Origin: an uncultured Moraxella sp.
Lineage (GTDB): Bacteria > Pseudomonadota > Gammaproteobacteria > Pseudomonadales > Moraxellaceae
Assembly (NCBI GenBank): GCA_943908405.1
Contig: CALTTE010000042.1
Location: 1 to 16,012, forward strand
DNA length: 16,012 nucleotides
Reading direction: 5' to 3'
Part shown: positions 7,275 through 14,399 of the stretch, in pieces
How positions within the stretch are numbered: position 1 is the first letter of the stretch
Layout: every line of letters starts with the position of its first letter
Made by a program: the position numbers and the translations under genes
The notes under the pieces: model-generated
What the model saw: the letters and a program-made list of their open reading frames with translations, nothing else
Databases searched by the model: none
Told to the model about the DNA's origin: nothing

Positions 7275-7300
7275 AAGTTAAAAAATCAAGTTAAAAAATA
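7275..7300. repeat. 13-bp tandem duplication in pilS-pilR gap
   Basis: AAGTTAAAAAATC (7275-7287) is followed directly by AAGTTAAAAAATA (7288-7300), 12 of 13 bases identical. It lies in the pilR 5' leader region, just upstream of its start on the minus strand. Confidence 0.75.
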
Positions 7301-7361
7301 TTGAAAAAGTATTGAAGATGTTAAATTTGTTAATGTATTAAATAATAAATGTATCAAATCT

Positions 7362-7399
7362 ATTGTAGCACAAAATGATTTGGGTGGAATTTACCCAAA
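7362..7399 (-). promoter_or_regulatory. Possible pilR promoter with palindromic operator
   Basis: In the 178-bp gap between pilS and pilR the minus strand has TACAAT (7367-7362) as a possible -10, with no good -35. Just upstream lies an inverted repeat TTTGGGT / ACCCAAA (7-bp arms, 7-nt spacer, plus-strand 7379-7399). It has no following T-run, so it looks more like an operator or processing hairpin than a terminator. Confidence 0.35.
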
Positions 7400-7431
7400 A
7401 GATTTTTCCGATAAATGGCTTATTTTAAAGG

Positions 7432-9111
7432 CTAGTCCAGCAATTCATCGGTCATTGGTGTAATCAAACGAAAGCAAGTTTTGGGGTGATGGGGCAAGTA
7501 AATTAAACGAGCGTGATTGGCTTCACTAAATGCCTTGGACAAATACAGCCCCAAGCCTGTACCGCCTTGACTTTTGGTAAAAAACGGGTTGAATAACTTA
7601 GCTAAGTCCGCATCAGCAACCCCAATGCCATTGTCTATAATGTCAATAAATACGCTATCGCTTTTATTGTCGTGAATATGAATCTGTACACTTGGTTCAT
7701 TGGGCGTTGGGGTGCTGTGTCTTATGGCATTCGCCAATAAATTGAGCATAATTTGTTCTAAATGCTGTGAGTCAAATACCACAACCGCTTGTTGATTGTC
7801 ATAACCCAATGTAATGTCCTCAAAAGGATAATGCTGGGCAAGCAATTCTTTTAACCACAACACAATCGGAATCACTTCTTGATTGGGCTGTTCTTGCCTT
7901 GACAGTCGCATTACATCTTCAATAATACGATTCACCCGTTTGGTTTGATGATAAATCATTTCATATAGCTCGTAATTGGATGACAATGCACTCTCTTCCA
8001 TTAATAGCTCACTGGCACCACTGATTGCCCCTAAGGGGTTGCGAATTTCGTGAGCAATACTGGCGGATAATTGCCCAAGACTTGCTAACTTTAATTGCTG
8101 GGCGTGGCTTTCTTCACGACTAACATCTTCTATAATCAACAGCTGTCCATACTCAGGCAAATATTTTTTGTTGATGCGTAATTTGCTGGTTATGCCGTCT
8201 TGTTGTTCTGGCAAAGATAAAGATAAAATATTGCTTAAGGTTTGTTTTTGCGACCAATCCATCAATTCTTGATAATGCTGTATCAGCTGTCTTTGTAGTT
8301 CAAAATAATAAATAGTGTGGTCTTGATTGTGACTAGGAAGCCCAAGGTTTAAACGCAAAAATCTTTTGGCAGTTTCATTGATTAAAATTAAATTGCCTTT
8401 TTTATCAACCACAACTACGCCATTGACCATATTTTTAATAACTTCACGATTGATGGCGTTTAATCGTTTAATTTCTTCGGTGTTTTTTTGAGCAAGAAAC
8501 TCCACTTGAGATAAACGTTTTGATACCGACCAACTCAAAAATGCCACTGCCAGCAAACTTAATGACAGTAATAATGCATCGGTGATTTGTAAGAATCCTG
8601 CCGTCTTACTGTAAGCATAATAAAGCTGCTGGGTGATTAATGATATGATTGTTGATAAAGTTATAATAACTGCTTGTGATGATTGAACCATCATAAAACT
8701 TGTGGCAATAATGACCATAAACAGCAAGGCAGTTTGCAAATCTTTGGCGGTACCACTGTACATCAACAAATTTAATGCCAAAATATCAATAAAAAGCCCA
8801 AATAAAAGTTGGTTACGAATGTATTTTGGATAAAAAAACAACACCAACAGTAACAAAAACCCAATACCTACATAGGTTGCAAGAGTTAAATACTCAACCT
8901 GTGAGGAAAATAAATTGTGCGATATACCGGTTAATTCAATAAATTCATTGGCTTCATTGTTGGTAAGCATTAAAAATACCGTAACTAAAATACGGTATAA
9001 AGCATAAATTAAACCCACTTTACGAACAGTGTTTTCTGGGGCAAAAACCTCATTTAAATTAAAAAAATTAAAAAGGGCTTTATTTAGATGGCTATGTGTA
9101 TTTTTTATCAA
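7432..9111 (-). CDS. pilS: Type IV pilus sensor histidine kinase PilS
   Basis: Inner-membrane sensor kinase that phosphorylates PilR; in Pseudomonas it senses pilin in the membrane. About six hydrophobic segments lie between residues 33 and 196 (for example VGIGFLLLLVLFF, LFGLFIDILALNLLM, DALLLSLSLLAVAFLSW). A PAS-like region is at about 218-335, beginning NREVIKNMVNGVVVVD. The HisKA H-box has His354 (SIAHEIRNPLGAISGA). The ATPase domain has the N-box LNLLANAIRH (Asn461), G1 DNGIGVAD (493-500) and G2 GGTGLGL (516-522). The start is TTG at 9111; it overlaps the gacA stop by 4 bp (TTGA), which implies translational coupling. No Met codon is available before the first membrane segment, so TTG is favoured. 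The 559-aa length is near the 530 aa of Pseudomonas PilS. Confidence 0.93.
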   Translation of the reverse strand: MIKNTHSHLNKALFNFFNLNEVFAPENTVRKVGLIYALYRILVTVFLMLTNNEANEFIELTGISHNLFSSQVEYLTLATYVGIGFLLLLVLFFYPKYIRNQLLFGLFIDILALNLLMYSGTAKDLQTALLFMVIIATSFMMVQSSQAVIITLSTIISLITQQLYYAYSKTAGFLQITDALLLSLSLLAVAFLSWSVSKRLSQVEFLAQKNTEEIKRLNAINREVIKNMVNGVVVVDKKGNLILINETAKRFLRLNLGLPSHNQDHTIYYFELQRQLIQHYQELMDWSQKQTLSNILSLSLPEQQDGITSKLRINKKYLPEYGQLLIIEDVSREESHAQQLKLASLGQLSASIAHEIRNPLGAISGASELLMEESALSSNYELYEMIYHQTKRVNRIIEDVMRLSRQEQPNQEVIPIVLWLKELLAQHYPFEDITLGYDNQQAVVVFDSQHLEQIMLNLLANAIRHSTPTPNEPSVQIHIHDNKSDSVFIDIIDNGIGVADADLAKLFNPFFTKSQGGTGLGLYLSKAFSEANHARLIYLPHHPKTCFRLITPMTDELLD

Positions 9112-9740
9112 GGCTGAATCAATCCGTGCCGTATGGCCAAATGGGTGAGTTTAACATCGCTATCCACCGCCAATTTTTCATAAATGCGGTAACGATAAGT
9201 GTTCACGGTTTTTGTACTAACAAATAACGCATCGGCAATTTGCTGAATCGATTGGCAATTTACCACCATCATTGCAACTTGTTTTTCTCGCTCACTTAAT
9301 AAATCAAAAGGCGACTGTTGGCTATTGATTAGCGTTTTGGCAAGTACATTGGCGACATCGTGGCTAAAATATTTATTCCCGGCATAAATTTTTTTGATGG
9401 CAACAATCATCTCGCTTGGAGGCGTGCCTTTGGTGATATAGCCATCTGCCCCTGCTTTTAATAGCATTGATGGGTAGGGCGATTGGTTGTGTACTGATAC
9501 AGCCAACACTTTGGCATTGGTGCTTTGTTTGATTTTTTTGGTGGCGTCAATGCCGTTAAGATTGGGCATTGCAATATCCAACAGCACCACATCGGGATTT
9601 AAATTTTTGCTTTGATTGACCGCACTTGCCCCGCAATCTGCCTCGCCAATCACATCAATATCATCGCTGTCTGACAACATTCTTATAATGCCTGTTCTTA
9701 CCAAATCATGATCATCAGCAACCAATACTCGTATTGTCAT
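9108..9740 (-). CDS. gacA: GacA/UvrY-type NarL-family response regulator
   Basis: DNA-binding response regulator, normally paired with the hybrid kinase GacS/BarA and controlling small RNAs that titrate RsmA/CsrA. Receiver domain: acidic pair in VADDHDLVRTG, phospho-acceptor Asp55 (VVLLDIAMP), Lys104 (YITKG). The LuxR/NarL-type helix-turn-helix is at about 146-190 (LSEREKQVAMM... STKTVNTYRYRIYEKL). The collinear match with Pseudomonas GacA is strong, including LVRTGI, ADCG, SPFD and NTYRYRI. ATG at 9740 is chosen over ATG at 9746: the AGAAG element sits 8 nt before the former and only 2 nt before the latter, and the chosen start fits the GacA N-terminus (MIKVLVVDDHD). It is first in an apparent gacA-pilS-pilR operon. 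Its usual neighbour uvrC and partner gacS are not in the window. Confidence 0.88.
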   Translation of the reverse strand: MTIRVLVADDHDLVRTGIIRMLSDSDDIDVIGEADCGASAVNQSKNLNPDVVLLDIAMPNLNGIDATKKIKQSTNAKVLAVSVHNQSPYPSMLLKAGADGYITKGTPPSEMIVAIKKIYAGNKYFSHDVANVLAKTLINSQQSPFDLLSEREKQVAMMVVNCQSIQQIADALFVSTKTVNTYRYRIYEKLAVDSDVKLTHLAIRHGLIQP

Positions 9741-9750
9741 AATCATATCT

Positions 9751-9766
9751 TCTTATTTTAATAAGA
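9751..9766. promoter_or_regulatory. Palindrome at the gacA ribosome-binding site
   Basis: TCTTATT-TT-AATAAGA is a perfect inverted repeat with 7-bp arms. On the minus strand it directly abuts the gacA Shine-Dalgarno (AATAAGAAGATATG). It lies between the -10 box and the start, where an operator or an RNA hairpin could affect gacA expression. Next to it, ATTTTAATA is repeated at 9755-9763 and 9766-9774. Confidence 0.45.
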
Positions 9767-9780
9767 TTTTAATAGACTGT

Positions 9781-9808
9781 ATTATAGCACGATTGCTCAC
9801 TGAAACAA
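9781..9808 (-). promoter_or_regulatory. Extended -10 promoter of gacA-pilS
   Basis: Minus strand: -35 TTGTTT (9808-9803), 16-bp spacer ending in TGC, perfect -10 TATAAT (9786-9781). The TGn motif before the -10 makes it an extended -10 promoter. Transcription should start near 9774, giving a leader of about 33 nt before the chosen gacA ATG. Confidence 0.7.
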
Positions 9809-9960
9809 AAACTGCTTGGTTATTGCTTATTATTATATTTTTGTATCAAAGACTTTTCTTTAACTAATAATTGGCAAATTTAACTGGTTTTAGGTGTTTT
9901 TTTTGTTAGAATAATGGTCTTGTTATTAGTCAACTTGTATTAGTTAATTAGGAGTGTTTG

Positions 9961-11085
9961 ATGCGACCGACCCAGTTAGGAAAAGCCGTGCTAATGGTCG
10001 GCTTGTTTTTGTCCACCCCAAGTTTTGCCTTTTTAACCGAAACCAGCAAAAAGACGGTGCTCATCGGTAAAGGTGGTGCTGAAAATATGCACAGCATTGA
10101 GGTGTCAGACATTATTCAACCAACAACTGCTTATCCCACCAATCCATACCCTTCCCAAAACAACAATCAAGGATACAATCCAAGCTATTATTCTGGTTAT
10201 AACAATCCCAATTACAACAGCAATAATAGCAGCAGTATCAGCATCAATAATCAACAACAGTATCATTATCCTACTTATTCCAATCAGCCTGTATCGCCTT
10301 ATCAGTCTGCAACTGGCGGTCAATTCTTTATTAATATCAATGCCGCTGCTGCGATGGTTTTTGATTTGCAAACAGGGCAAGTATTGTATGAAAAAAACAG
10401 TGATATTACCCGCTCTATTGCCTCCATTACCAAAATGATGACCGCAATGGTGGTGATAGACGCCATTCAAGATATGAACGACGTGCTGGTTATTCAAAGT
10501 AGCGATTTGGTTGGAGCAAAGGCTTATACAACCAAATTATTTGCAGGAGATCGATTAAGTCGTAAGGAGCTTATGTTGCTTATGCTGATGAAATCCAGTA
10601 ACTCCGCTGCCAAGGCGTTGGCACGTAATTACTACTCAGGTTATGATGGCTTTATTGCTGCAATGAATGACAAAGCGGCCAGTTTGGGTATGAATCAAAC
10701 CCGTTTTAGCGATTCATCAGGACTAAGTGCAAGAAATGTATCGTCGGCCAAAGACTTGGTTAAGATGATGAAAGAGATTACCACTAATCCTCGCTATCAA
10801 ACACTCAAAAATTTTTCCGCTACAAAAAGCTATGAATTTGGTATTGATAATTACAATAAGGGTTATCGTGTTTATAAAGCCGCCAGCACCAATATGCTGG
10901 TACGTGATGGTTTTTACCCCATTACAGCCTCAAAAACAGGCCATATTCGTGAAGCGGGTTATTGTGTGGTCATGGAAACTTATGTCAATGGTCGTCCAGT
11001 TGCTATTGTGTTGCTTGGGGCGGACAACTCTGTTAATCGTTGGCGTGATGCTGAAACGATTTTAACTCAGCTGGCTTATCGTTAG
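9961..11085 (+). CDS. pbpG: D-alanyl-D-alanine endopeptidase/carboxypeptidase PbpG (S11)
   Basis: Low-molecular-mass penicillin-binding protein of the PBP7 type, which cuts D-Ala-meso-DAP cross-links or terminal D-Ala in the periplasm. Signal peptide at residues 1-23 (GKAVLMVGLFLSTPSFA). Residues about 52-120 are a low-complexity spacer rich in Asn, Tyr, Ser, Gln and Pro. Catalytic motifs are in order: SxxK Ser155-Ile-Thr-Lys158 (SIASITKMMTAMVV, PbpG-typical), SxN Ser212-Ser-Asn214, KTG Lys325-Gly327. The 374-aa length exceeds the 310 aa of E. coli PbpG because of the spacer. The start is ATG at 9961, with AGGAG at 9950-9954, six bases away; a TTG one codon earlier is less likely. It is divergent from gacA. 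PbpG versus a DacA-type carboxypeptidase cannot be settled by sequence alone, but the spacing and short C-terminus favour PbpG. Confidence 0.88.
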   Translation: MRPTQLGKAVLMVGLFLSTPSFAFLTETSKKTVLIGKGGAENMHSIEVSDIIQPTTAYPTNPYPSQNNNQGYNPSYYSGYNNPNYNSNNSSSISINNQQQYHYPTYSNQPVSPYQSATGGQFFININAAAAMVFDLQTGQVLYEKNSDITRSIASITKMMTAMVVIDAIQDMNDVLVIQSSDLVGAKAYTTKLFAGDRLSRKELMLLMLMKSSNSAAKALARNYYSGYDGFIAAMNDKAASLGMNQTRFSDSSGLSARNVSSAKDLVKMMKEITTNPRYQTLKNFSATKSYEFGIDNYNKGYRVYKAASTNMLVRDGFYPITASKTGHIREAGYCVVMETYVNGRPVAIVLLGADNSVNRWRDAETILTQLAYR

Positions 11086-11122
11086 TCATTTATGGTTATA
11101 TGATTATGATTACATGATTGCG

Positions 11123-11155
11123 ATTGCATGATAAAAAATGCAATGCTTATACAAT
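11123..11155 (+). promoter_or_regulatory. Hairpin and possible promoter before pgk
   Basis: In the 115-bp gap before pgk, ATTGCAT (11123-11129) pairs with ATGCAAT (11138-11144) around an 8-nt loop, without a T-run. TTGCAT (11124-11129) and TATACA (11148-11153), 18 bp apart, could be a weak sigma70 promoter. The start of the gap is a degenerate ATGATTA-like repeat. Evidence for each is modest. Confidence 0.3.
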
Positions 11156-11200
11156 AAATTAACACTTAAAATTAACGCTGGCAATCAAAAAAGGACAACA

Positions 11201-12400
11201 ATGATTAAAACACTATCTGATGTTGATTTAAAAGACAAAACAGTGCTTGTACGGGCAGATTTGAATGTACCTATTGATCAAGGTAAAATCACAAGCGATA
11301 TTCGTATCCAAGCGGTTTTGCCAACGATTGAATTTATTCTCAATCAAGGGGCAAAAGTGCGACTGATGTCGCATTTGGGTCGCCCAAATGAAGGGCAGTT
11401 TAATCTGGCTTATTCTTTAAAGCCTGTTGCAGACTATTTATCTAAGTGGTCTAAGCAATTTGGTTATACTGTGGCTTTTATTAGTGATTATTTAACACAG
11501 CCTATTAACACCCAAGCCGATATTGCTATACTAGAAAATGTACGCTTTAATCACGGTGAAAAAGCCAATAATCAAGCATTGGGTGAGCAATATGCCAATT
11601 TGTGCGATGTATTTGTGATGGACGCTTTTGGTACAGCCCACCGAGCTCAAGCCTCTACTGAGGCAGTTATTTTTGCCGTTAAAAACCAAGGCAAAACCGC
11701 TTGTATGGGGCTATTGTTAGAACAAGAATTGCAAGCACTCAATACCGCCTTACACCAACCCAAATCGCCTGTTGTTGCTATCGTTGGTGGCTCTAAAGTA
11801 TCCAGTAAACTTGAGGTGTTGCACAGCCTTAGCGGTATTTGTGATAGTATTATTGTGGGCGGCGGGATTGCCAATACTTTTTTGGTGGCCAATGGCGTGA
11901 ATGTAGGGGCGTCGTTGTATGAGCCTGATTTGGTAGCATCCGCCAAGGCGATTATGAAAAAGGTACAAATTCTACTGCCAACCGATGTGGTGGTTACCCA
12001 AAAAAATAGCATTGATTTTGATAATTTTAATGAATCTTTATTGACTTGTGAGCCAATGGTTAAATCCATCAATGCCATTGAAGAGGGTGAGATGATTTTG
12101 GATATCGCCAAAACCAGCGTTGATACCTTTGCCCAAACCTTAATTAATGCCAAAACTATTTTGTGGAATGGTCCTTTGGGGGTGTTTGAGGTTGATAAAT
12201 TTGCCACTGGCACAAAAACATTAGCACAAGCGGTAGCAGGCAGTAATGCTTTTAGTATTGCAGGCGGGGGCGATACATTGGCTGCCATTGATAAATTTGG
12301 TGTACAAGAGTATATTAATTATCTGTCTACAGGAGGCGGAGCATTTTTGGAATTTTTAGAAGGCAAAGACTTGCCTGCCATTGAAGCTTTAAAAGCTTAA
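11201..12400 (+). CDS. pgk: Phosphoglycerate kinase
   Basis: Catalyses ATP formation from 1,3-bisphosphoglycerate, and the reverse step in gluconeogenesis; cytoplasmic and monomeric. N-terminal substrate-binding residues are in VRADLNVP (17-24) and the SHLGRP loop (57-62), with ENVRF and DAFGTAHR following. The nucleotide-binding C-terminal half shows VAIVGGSKVSSKLEVL, GGGIANTFL, LWNGPLGVFE and the Gly-rich GGGDTLAAI. The 399-aa length is typical. The start is ATG at 11201 because AAGGA (11191-11195) is 5 nt upstream and the protein begins like other Pgk sequences; an in-frame ATG at 11138 would add a 21-residue non-conserved extension. A strong terminator follows at 12489. With gpmI and fba in the same window this gives three enzymes of the central glycolytic/gluconeogenic trunk. 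Confidence 0.97.
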   Translation: MIKTLSDVDLKDKTVLVRADLNVPIDQGKITSDIRIQAVLPTIEFILNQGAKVRLMSHLGRPNEGQFNLAYSLKPVADYLSKWSKQFGYTVAFISDYLTQPINTQADIAILENVRFNHGEKANNQALGEQYANLCDVFVMDAFGTAHRAQASTEAVIFAVKNQGKTACMGLLLEQELQALNTALHQPKSPVVAIVGGSKVSSKLEVLHSLSGICDSIIVGGGIANTFLVANGVNVGASLYEPDLVASAKAIMKKVQILLPTDVVVTQKNSIDFDNFNESLLTCEPMVKSINAIEEGEMILDIAKTSVDTFAQTLINAKTILWNGPLGVFEVDKFATGTKTLAQAVAGSNAFSIAGGGDTLAAIDKFGVQEYINYLSTGGGAFLEFLEGKDLPAIEALKA

Positions 12401-12488
12401 ACTTGCTTTTTATTGTTTTGGCTTAGCTATTTTTACAGTAGCTTGTCCAAATCAGCATTTATATGGTGATAATTGTATTAAAAATGCA

Positions 12489-12526
12489 AATACTTGGTAA
12501 GTGTGCTTGCTAAGTATTGTTTTTTT
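12489..12526 (+). terminator. Strong terminator after pgk
   Basis: A 13-bp stem (12489-12501 with 12506-12518, two G-U pairs) closed by a TGTG tetraloop, then GTTTTTTT. It lies about 90 bp after the pgk stop and separates pgk from the lipoprotein gene. It is followed by imperfect repeats of TATTGTTT (near 12514, 12533 and 12549) in AT-rich DNA. Confidence 0.93.
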
Positions 12527-12602
12527 GCTTAAACTATTGTTTCTTAAATATTGTTTTTAGGTGCTTTTTATTATATGCTAAATATTTTATAAATTTTAAT
12601 AT

Positions 12603-12632
12603 TTGTAAATTTATTGTTAAATACGCTAAATA
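12603..12632 (+). promoter_or_regulatory. Possible promoter of the small lipoprotein gene
   Basis: TTGTAA (12603-12608), 18-bp spacer, TAAATA (12627-12632). The boxes are imperfect and the region is very AT-rich, so other placements are possible. A promoter is expected because a strong terminator lies just upstream. Confidence 0.35.
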
Positions 12633-12685
12633 AGCTAGAGGCACAAAATGTTTTTAATTTATATTTTTAATTTTTGGAGAAAATG

Positions 12686-12997
12686 ATGAGATTACTAACT
12701 GCTTTAAGTTTTGGGATATTGTCTTTTGCTGTATTAACCGCTTGTAGCTCACAAACCCAAAAAGAGGTGGCTGATGTGGCTGATTCAGCCCAAACCGATG
12801 TAGCTTTGGCAACTGATGCGGTTGCAGAGGGAGCAGAAAATGCGGTTCAAACGGTAGATAATGCTGCTAGTAACGCTGTGGTTGCCACTGCTGATACGGT
12901 TGCTGATGGAGCAAATGCCGTTGCAAACGGAGCAAACGCTGTCGCTAATGACGCAATGCCTGTTGAACAACGTGTTGATAGCGACCAAAATTACTAA
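12686..12997 (+). CDS. Small Ala/Asn/Val-repeat lipoprotein, function unknown
   Basis: A 103-aa protein with a lipoprotein signal peptide: MRLLTALSFGILSFAVLTAC, lipobox LTAC, lipidated Cys20. The mature ~84 residues are almost entirely Ala, Val, Asp, Asn and Thr in a pattern of seven (for example GANAVAN, GANAVAN), suggesting a single long amphipathic helix or coiled coil. The final residues are polar (VEQRVDSDQNY). At DNA level two 21-bp units at 12908-12928 and 12929-12949 encode the same seven residues with partly different codons. Start: of adjacent ATGs at 12683 and 12686, the second is 6 nt from GGAG (12676-12679) and is preferred; a TTG at 12674 overlaps that site. It resembles small Lpp- or entericidin-like lipoproteins only in general form. 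It stands alone between the pgk terminator and its own. Expression and membrane location are inferred. Confidence 0.8.
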   Translation: MRLLTALSFGILSFAVLTACSSQTQKEVADVADSAQTDVALATDAVAEGAENAVQTVDNAASNAVVATADTVADGANAVANGANAVANDAMPVEQRVDSDQNY

Positions 12998-13056
12998 TTA
13001 ACCAGCTTAATAAACGGGTTTGATTAACTTGTTTATTTTTATTATCAAATTGCCTG

Positions 13057-13086
13057 ACCCACCATCGTTTAAATGGTGGGTTGTTT
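13057..13086 (+). terminator. Terminator after the lipoprotein gene
   Basis: ACCCACCAT (13057-13065) pairs with ATGGTGGGT (13073-13081), 9 bp, plus a G-T pair outside; 7-nt loop CGTTTAA; followed by TGTTT. This GC-rich hairpin stands out in AT-rich DNA, though its T-run is short. Confidence 0.78.
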
Positions 13087-13096
13087 AATATTGAGT

Positions 13097-13120
13097 TTAT
13101 TACTCTTATTATTACTCTTA
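13097..13120. repeat. 12-bp perfect tandem duplication upstream of fba
   Basis: TTATTACTCTTA at 13097-13108 and 13109-13120, adjacent and identical. It ends 46 bp upstream of the fba -10 box, so it could fall within activator range, but its regularity may simply reflect the same slippage seen in other gaps. Confidence 0.88.
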
Positions 13121-13164
13121 AATAATTGGTAATTATAGCTGTATGTTAATCGCGTTTGTTTTTT

Positions 13165-13172
13165 GCTATAAT
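13165..13172 (+). promoter_or_regulatory. Extended -10 promoter of fba
   Basis: TGC-TATAAT: perfect -10 at 13167-13172 ending the stretch TTTTTTGCTATAAT, with the TGn extension. The -35 (TGTTAA, 17 bp upstream) is poor, as often seen with an extended -10. The leader before the fba ATG would be about 80 nt. It contains GCAATACAAAATAAGCAAT, with GCAAT at both ends. Confidence 0.65.
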
Positions 13173-13258
13173 AACTTGTTTGCAATACAAAATAAGCAAT
13201 ACCAAAGAAGCAACAATGTTGCATGTCATTTTATTGATACGTTTTATAAGGATAGCCA

Positions 13259-14296
13259 ATGGCACTAATTTCATTAAGACAATTATTGGACCACGCAGGT
13301 GAGCACAATTATGGCGTACCTGCTTTTAATGTAAATAATTTAGAGCAAATGCGTGCCATTATGATGGCAGCAGACAAAACCAACTCACCTGTCATCGTCC
13401 AAGCCTCTGCAGGGGCAAGAAAATACGCAGGGGCTTCATTTTTACGTCATCTGATTTTATCGGCTATTGAAGAGTGGCCACACATTCCTGTGGTGATGCA
13501 TCAAGATCACGGCACCAGCCCTGCGGTATGTCAACGCTCCATTCAGCTTGGGTTTAGCTCGGTGATGATGGACGGCTCGCTACGAGAAGATGGCAAAACC
13601 CCTGCCGACTATGATTATAATGTTGCGGTTACTCGTGAAGTGGTCAAAATGGCTCACGCTTGTGGGGTGTCGGTAGAGGGAGAAATTGGCGTTTTGGGCA
13701 GTCTTGAAACGGGTATGGCAGGCGAAGAAGATGGCATTGGGGCAGAAGGCGTGCTTGACCATTCTCAGCTTTTAACCTCTGTTGATGATGCCAAGCAATT
13801 TGTTGCAGATACCCAAGTTGATGCCCTAGCTATCGCCGTTGGCACAAGTCACGGTGCTTATAAGTTCACTCGTCCGCCCACAGGTGATATTTTGGCAATT
13901 GAGCGGATTAAAGAAATTCATGAAGCCCTACCAAACACCCATTTGGTTATGCACGGCTCAAGCTCAGTGCCACAAGAGTGGCTGACCATCATCAATGATA
14001 ATGGCGGTAATATTAAAGAAACCTATGGCGTGCCAGTGGAGCAGTTGGTTGATGCAATCAAACACGGTGTCCGCAAAATTAACATTGATACCGATTTACG
14101 CTTGGCAAGCACAGGGGCAATTCGGCAGTTTTTAAATAACAACCCTAGCGAATTTGACCCAAGAAAATATCTGCAAGCATCAATCAATGCCATGCAAGCG
14201 ATTTGTTTGGAGCGTTATGAAGCGTTTGGTAGTGCGGGCAACGCCAGTAAAATCCGCCCCAAAAGCCTAGAGCAGATGGTTAATTTTTATCAATAA
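13259..14296 (+). CDS. fba: Class II fructose-bisphosphate aldolase
   Basis: Zn-dependent aldolase that cleaves or forms fructose 1,6-bisphosphate; a cytoplasmic glycolytic/gluconeogenic enzyme. Catalytic Asp83 and Zn ligand His84 lie in MHQDHG. Other predicted metal ligands are Glu142 (VEGEIG), His198 (GTSHGAYK) and His232 (MHGSSS). The phosphate/substrate site NIDTDLR is at 275-281. The 345-aa length and the motif GSLREDGKTP fit the class II subtype found in many proteobacteria (also called Calvin-cycle type) rather than E. coli FbaA. Start: ATG at 13259 with AAGGA (13248-13252) six bases upstream. It has its own extended -10 promoter and is separated from pgk by the lipoprotein gene, whereas pgk and fba are direct neighbours in many relatives. 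Confidence 0.97.
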   Translation: MALISLRQLLDHAGEHNYGVPAFNVNNLEQMRAIMMAADKTNSPVIVQASAGARKYAGASFLRHLILSAIEEWPHIPVVMHQDHGTSPAVCQRSIQLGFSSVMMDGSLREDGKTPADYDYNVAVTREVVKMAHACGVSVEGEIGVLGSLETGMAGEEDGIGAEGVLDHSQLLTSVDDAKQFVADTQVDALAIAVGTSHGAYKFTRPPTGDILAIERIKEIHEALPNTHLVMHGSSSVPQEWLTIINDNGGNIKETYGVPVEQLVDAIKHGVRKINIDTDLRLASTGAIRQFLNNNPSEFDPRKYLQASINAMQAICLERYEAFGSAGNASKIRPKSLEQMVNFYQ

Positions 14297-14297
14297 C

Positions 14298-14323
14298 TTT
14301 TATATTAATTTTTTATATTAATT
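14298..14323. repeat. 13-bp perfect tandem duplication after fba
   Basis: TTTTATATTAATT at 14298-14310 and 14311-14323, identical and adjacent, followed by a weaker third copy (CTTGTATTAAT). It starts right after the fba stop. No hairpin terminator for fba was found here. Confidence 0.88.
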
Positions 14324-14354
14324 CTTGTATTAATCAGATGATGATAAGCCAATG

Positions 14355-14399
14355 ATGAGCGATACCACAAATCTTTTAGCCCAATTTGATAGCCAATGA
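14355..14399 (+). CDS. Possible 14-codon leader peptide coupled to ruvA
   Basis: ATG at 14355 (another ATG one codon before) opens MSDTTNLLAQFDSQ, whose TGA stop at 14397-14399 overlaps the ruvA ATG at 14396 (ATGA). ruvA itself has no visible Shine-Dalgarno, so coupling by re-initiation would explain its translation. The leader's own SD (ATAAG) is weak. There is no homology or codon evidence; it could be chance. Confidence 0.3.
   Translation: MSDTTNLLAQFDSQ

Noticed and set aside
8010..8026. TGGCAC followed by TTGC, resembling a sigma-54 -24/-12 promoter.
   Set aside because: The spacing is one base too long, and the site is inside pilS coding sequence, antisense. A similar string at 6674 is one base too short.
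11138..11200. In-frame ATG upstream of pgk that would add 21 residues.
   Set aside because: The extension is not Pgk-like, the ATG lies inside a hairpin arm, and AAGGA is ideally placed for ATG 11201.
11647..12288. 213-aa open frame on the minus strand inside pgk.
   Set aside because: It lies wholly antisense to the secure pgk coding region, lacks recognisable motifs, and is explained by codon bias of pgk.
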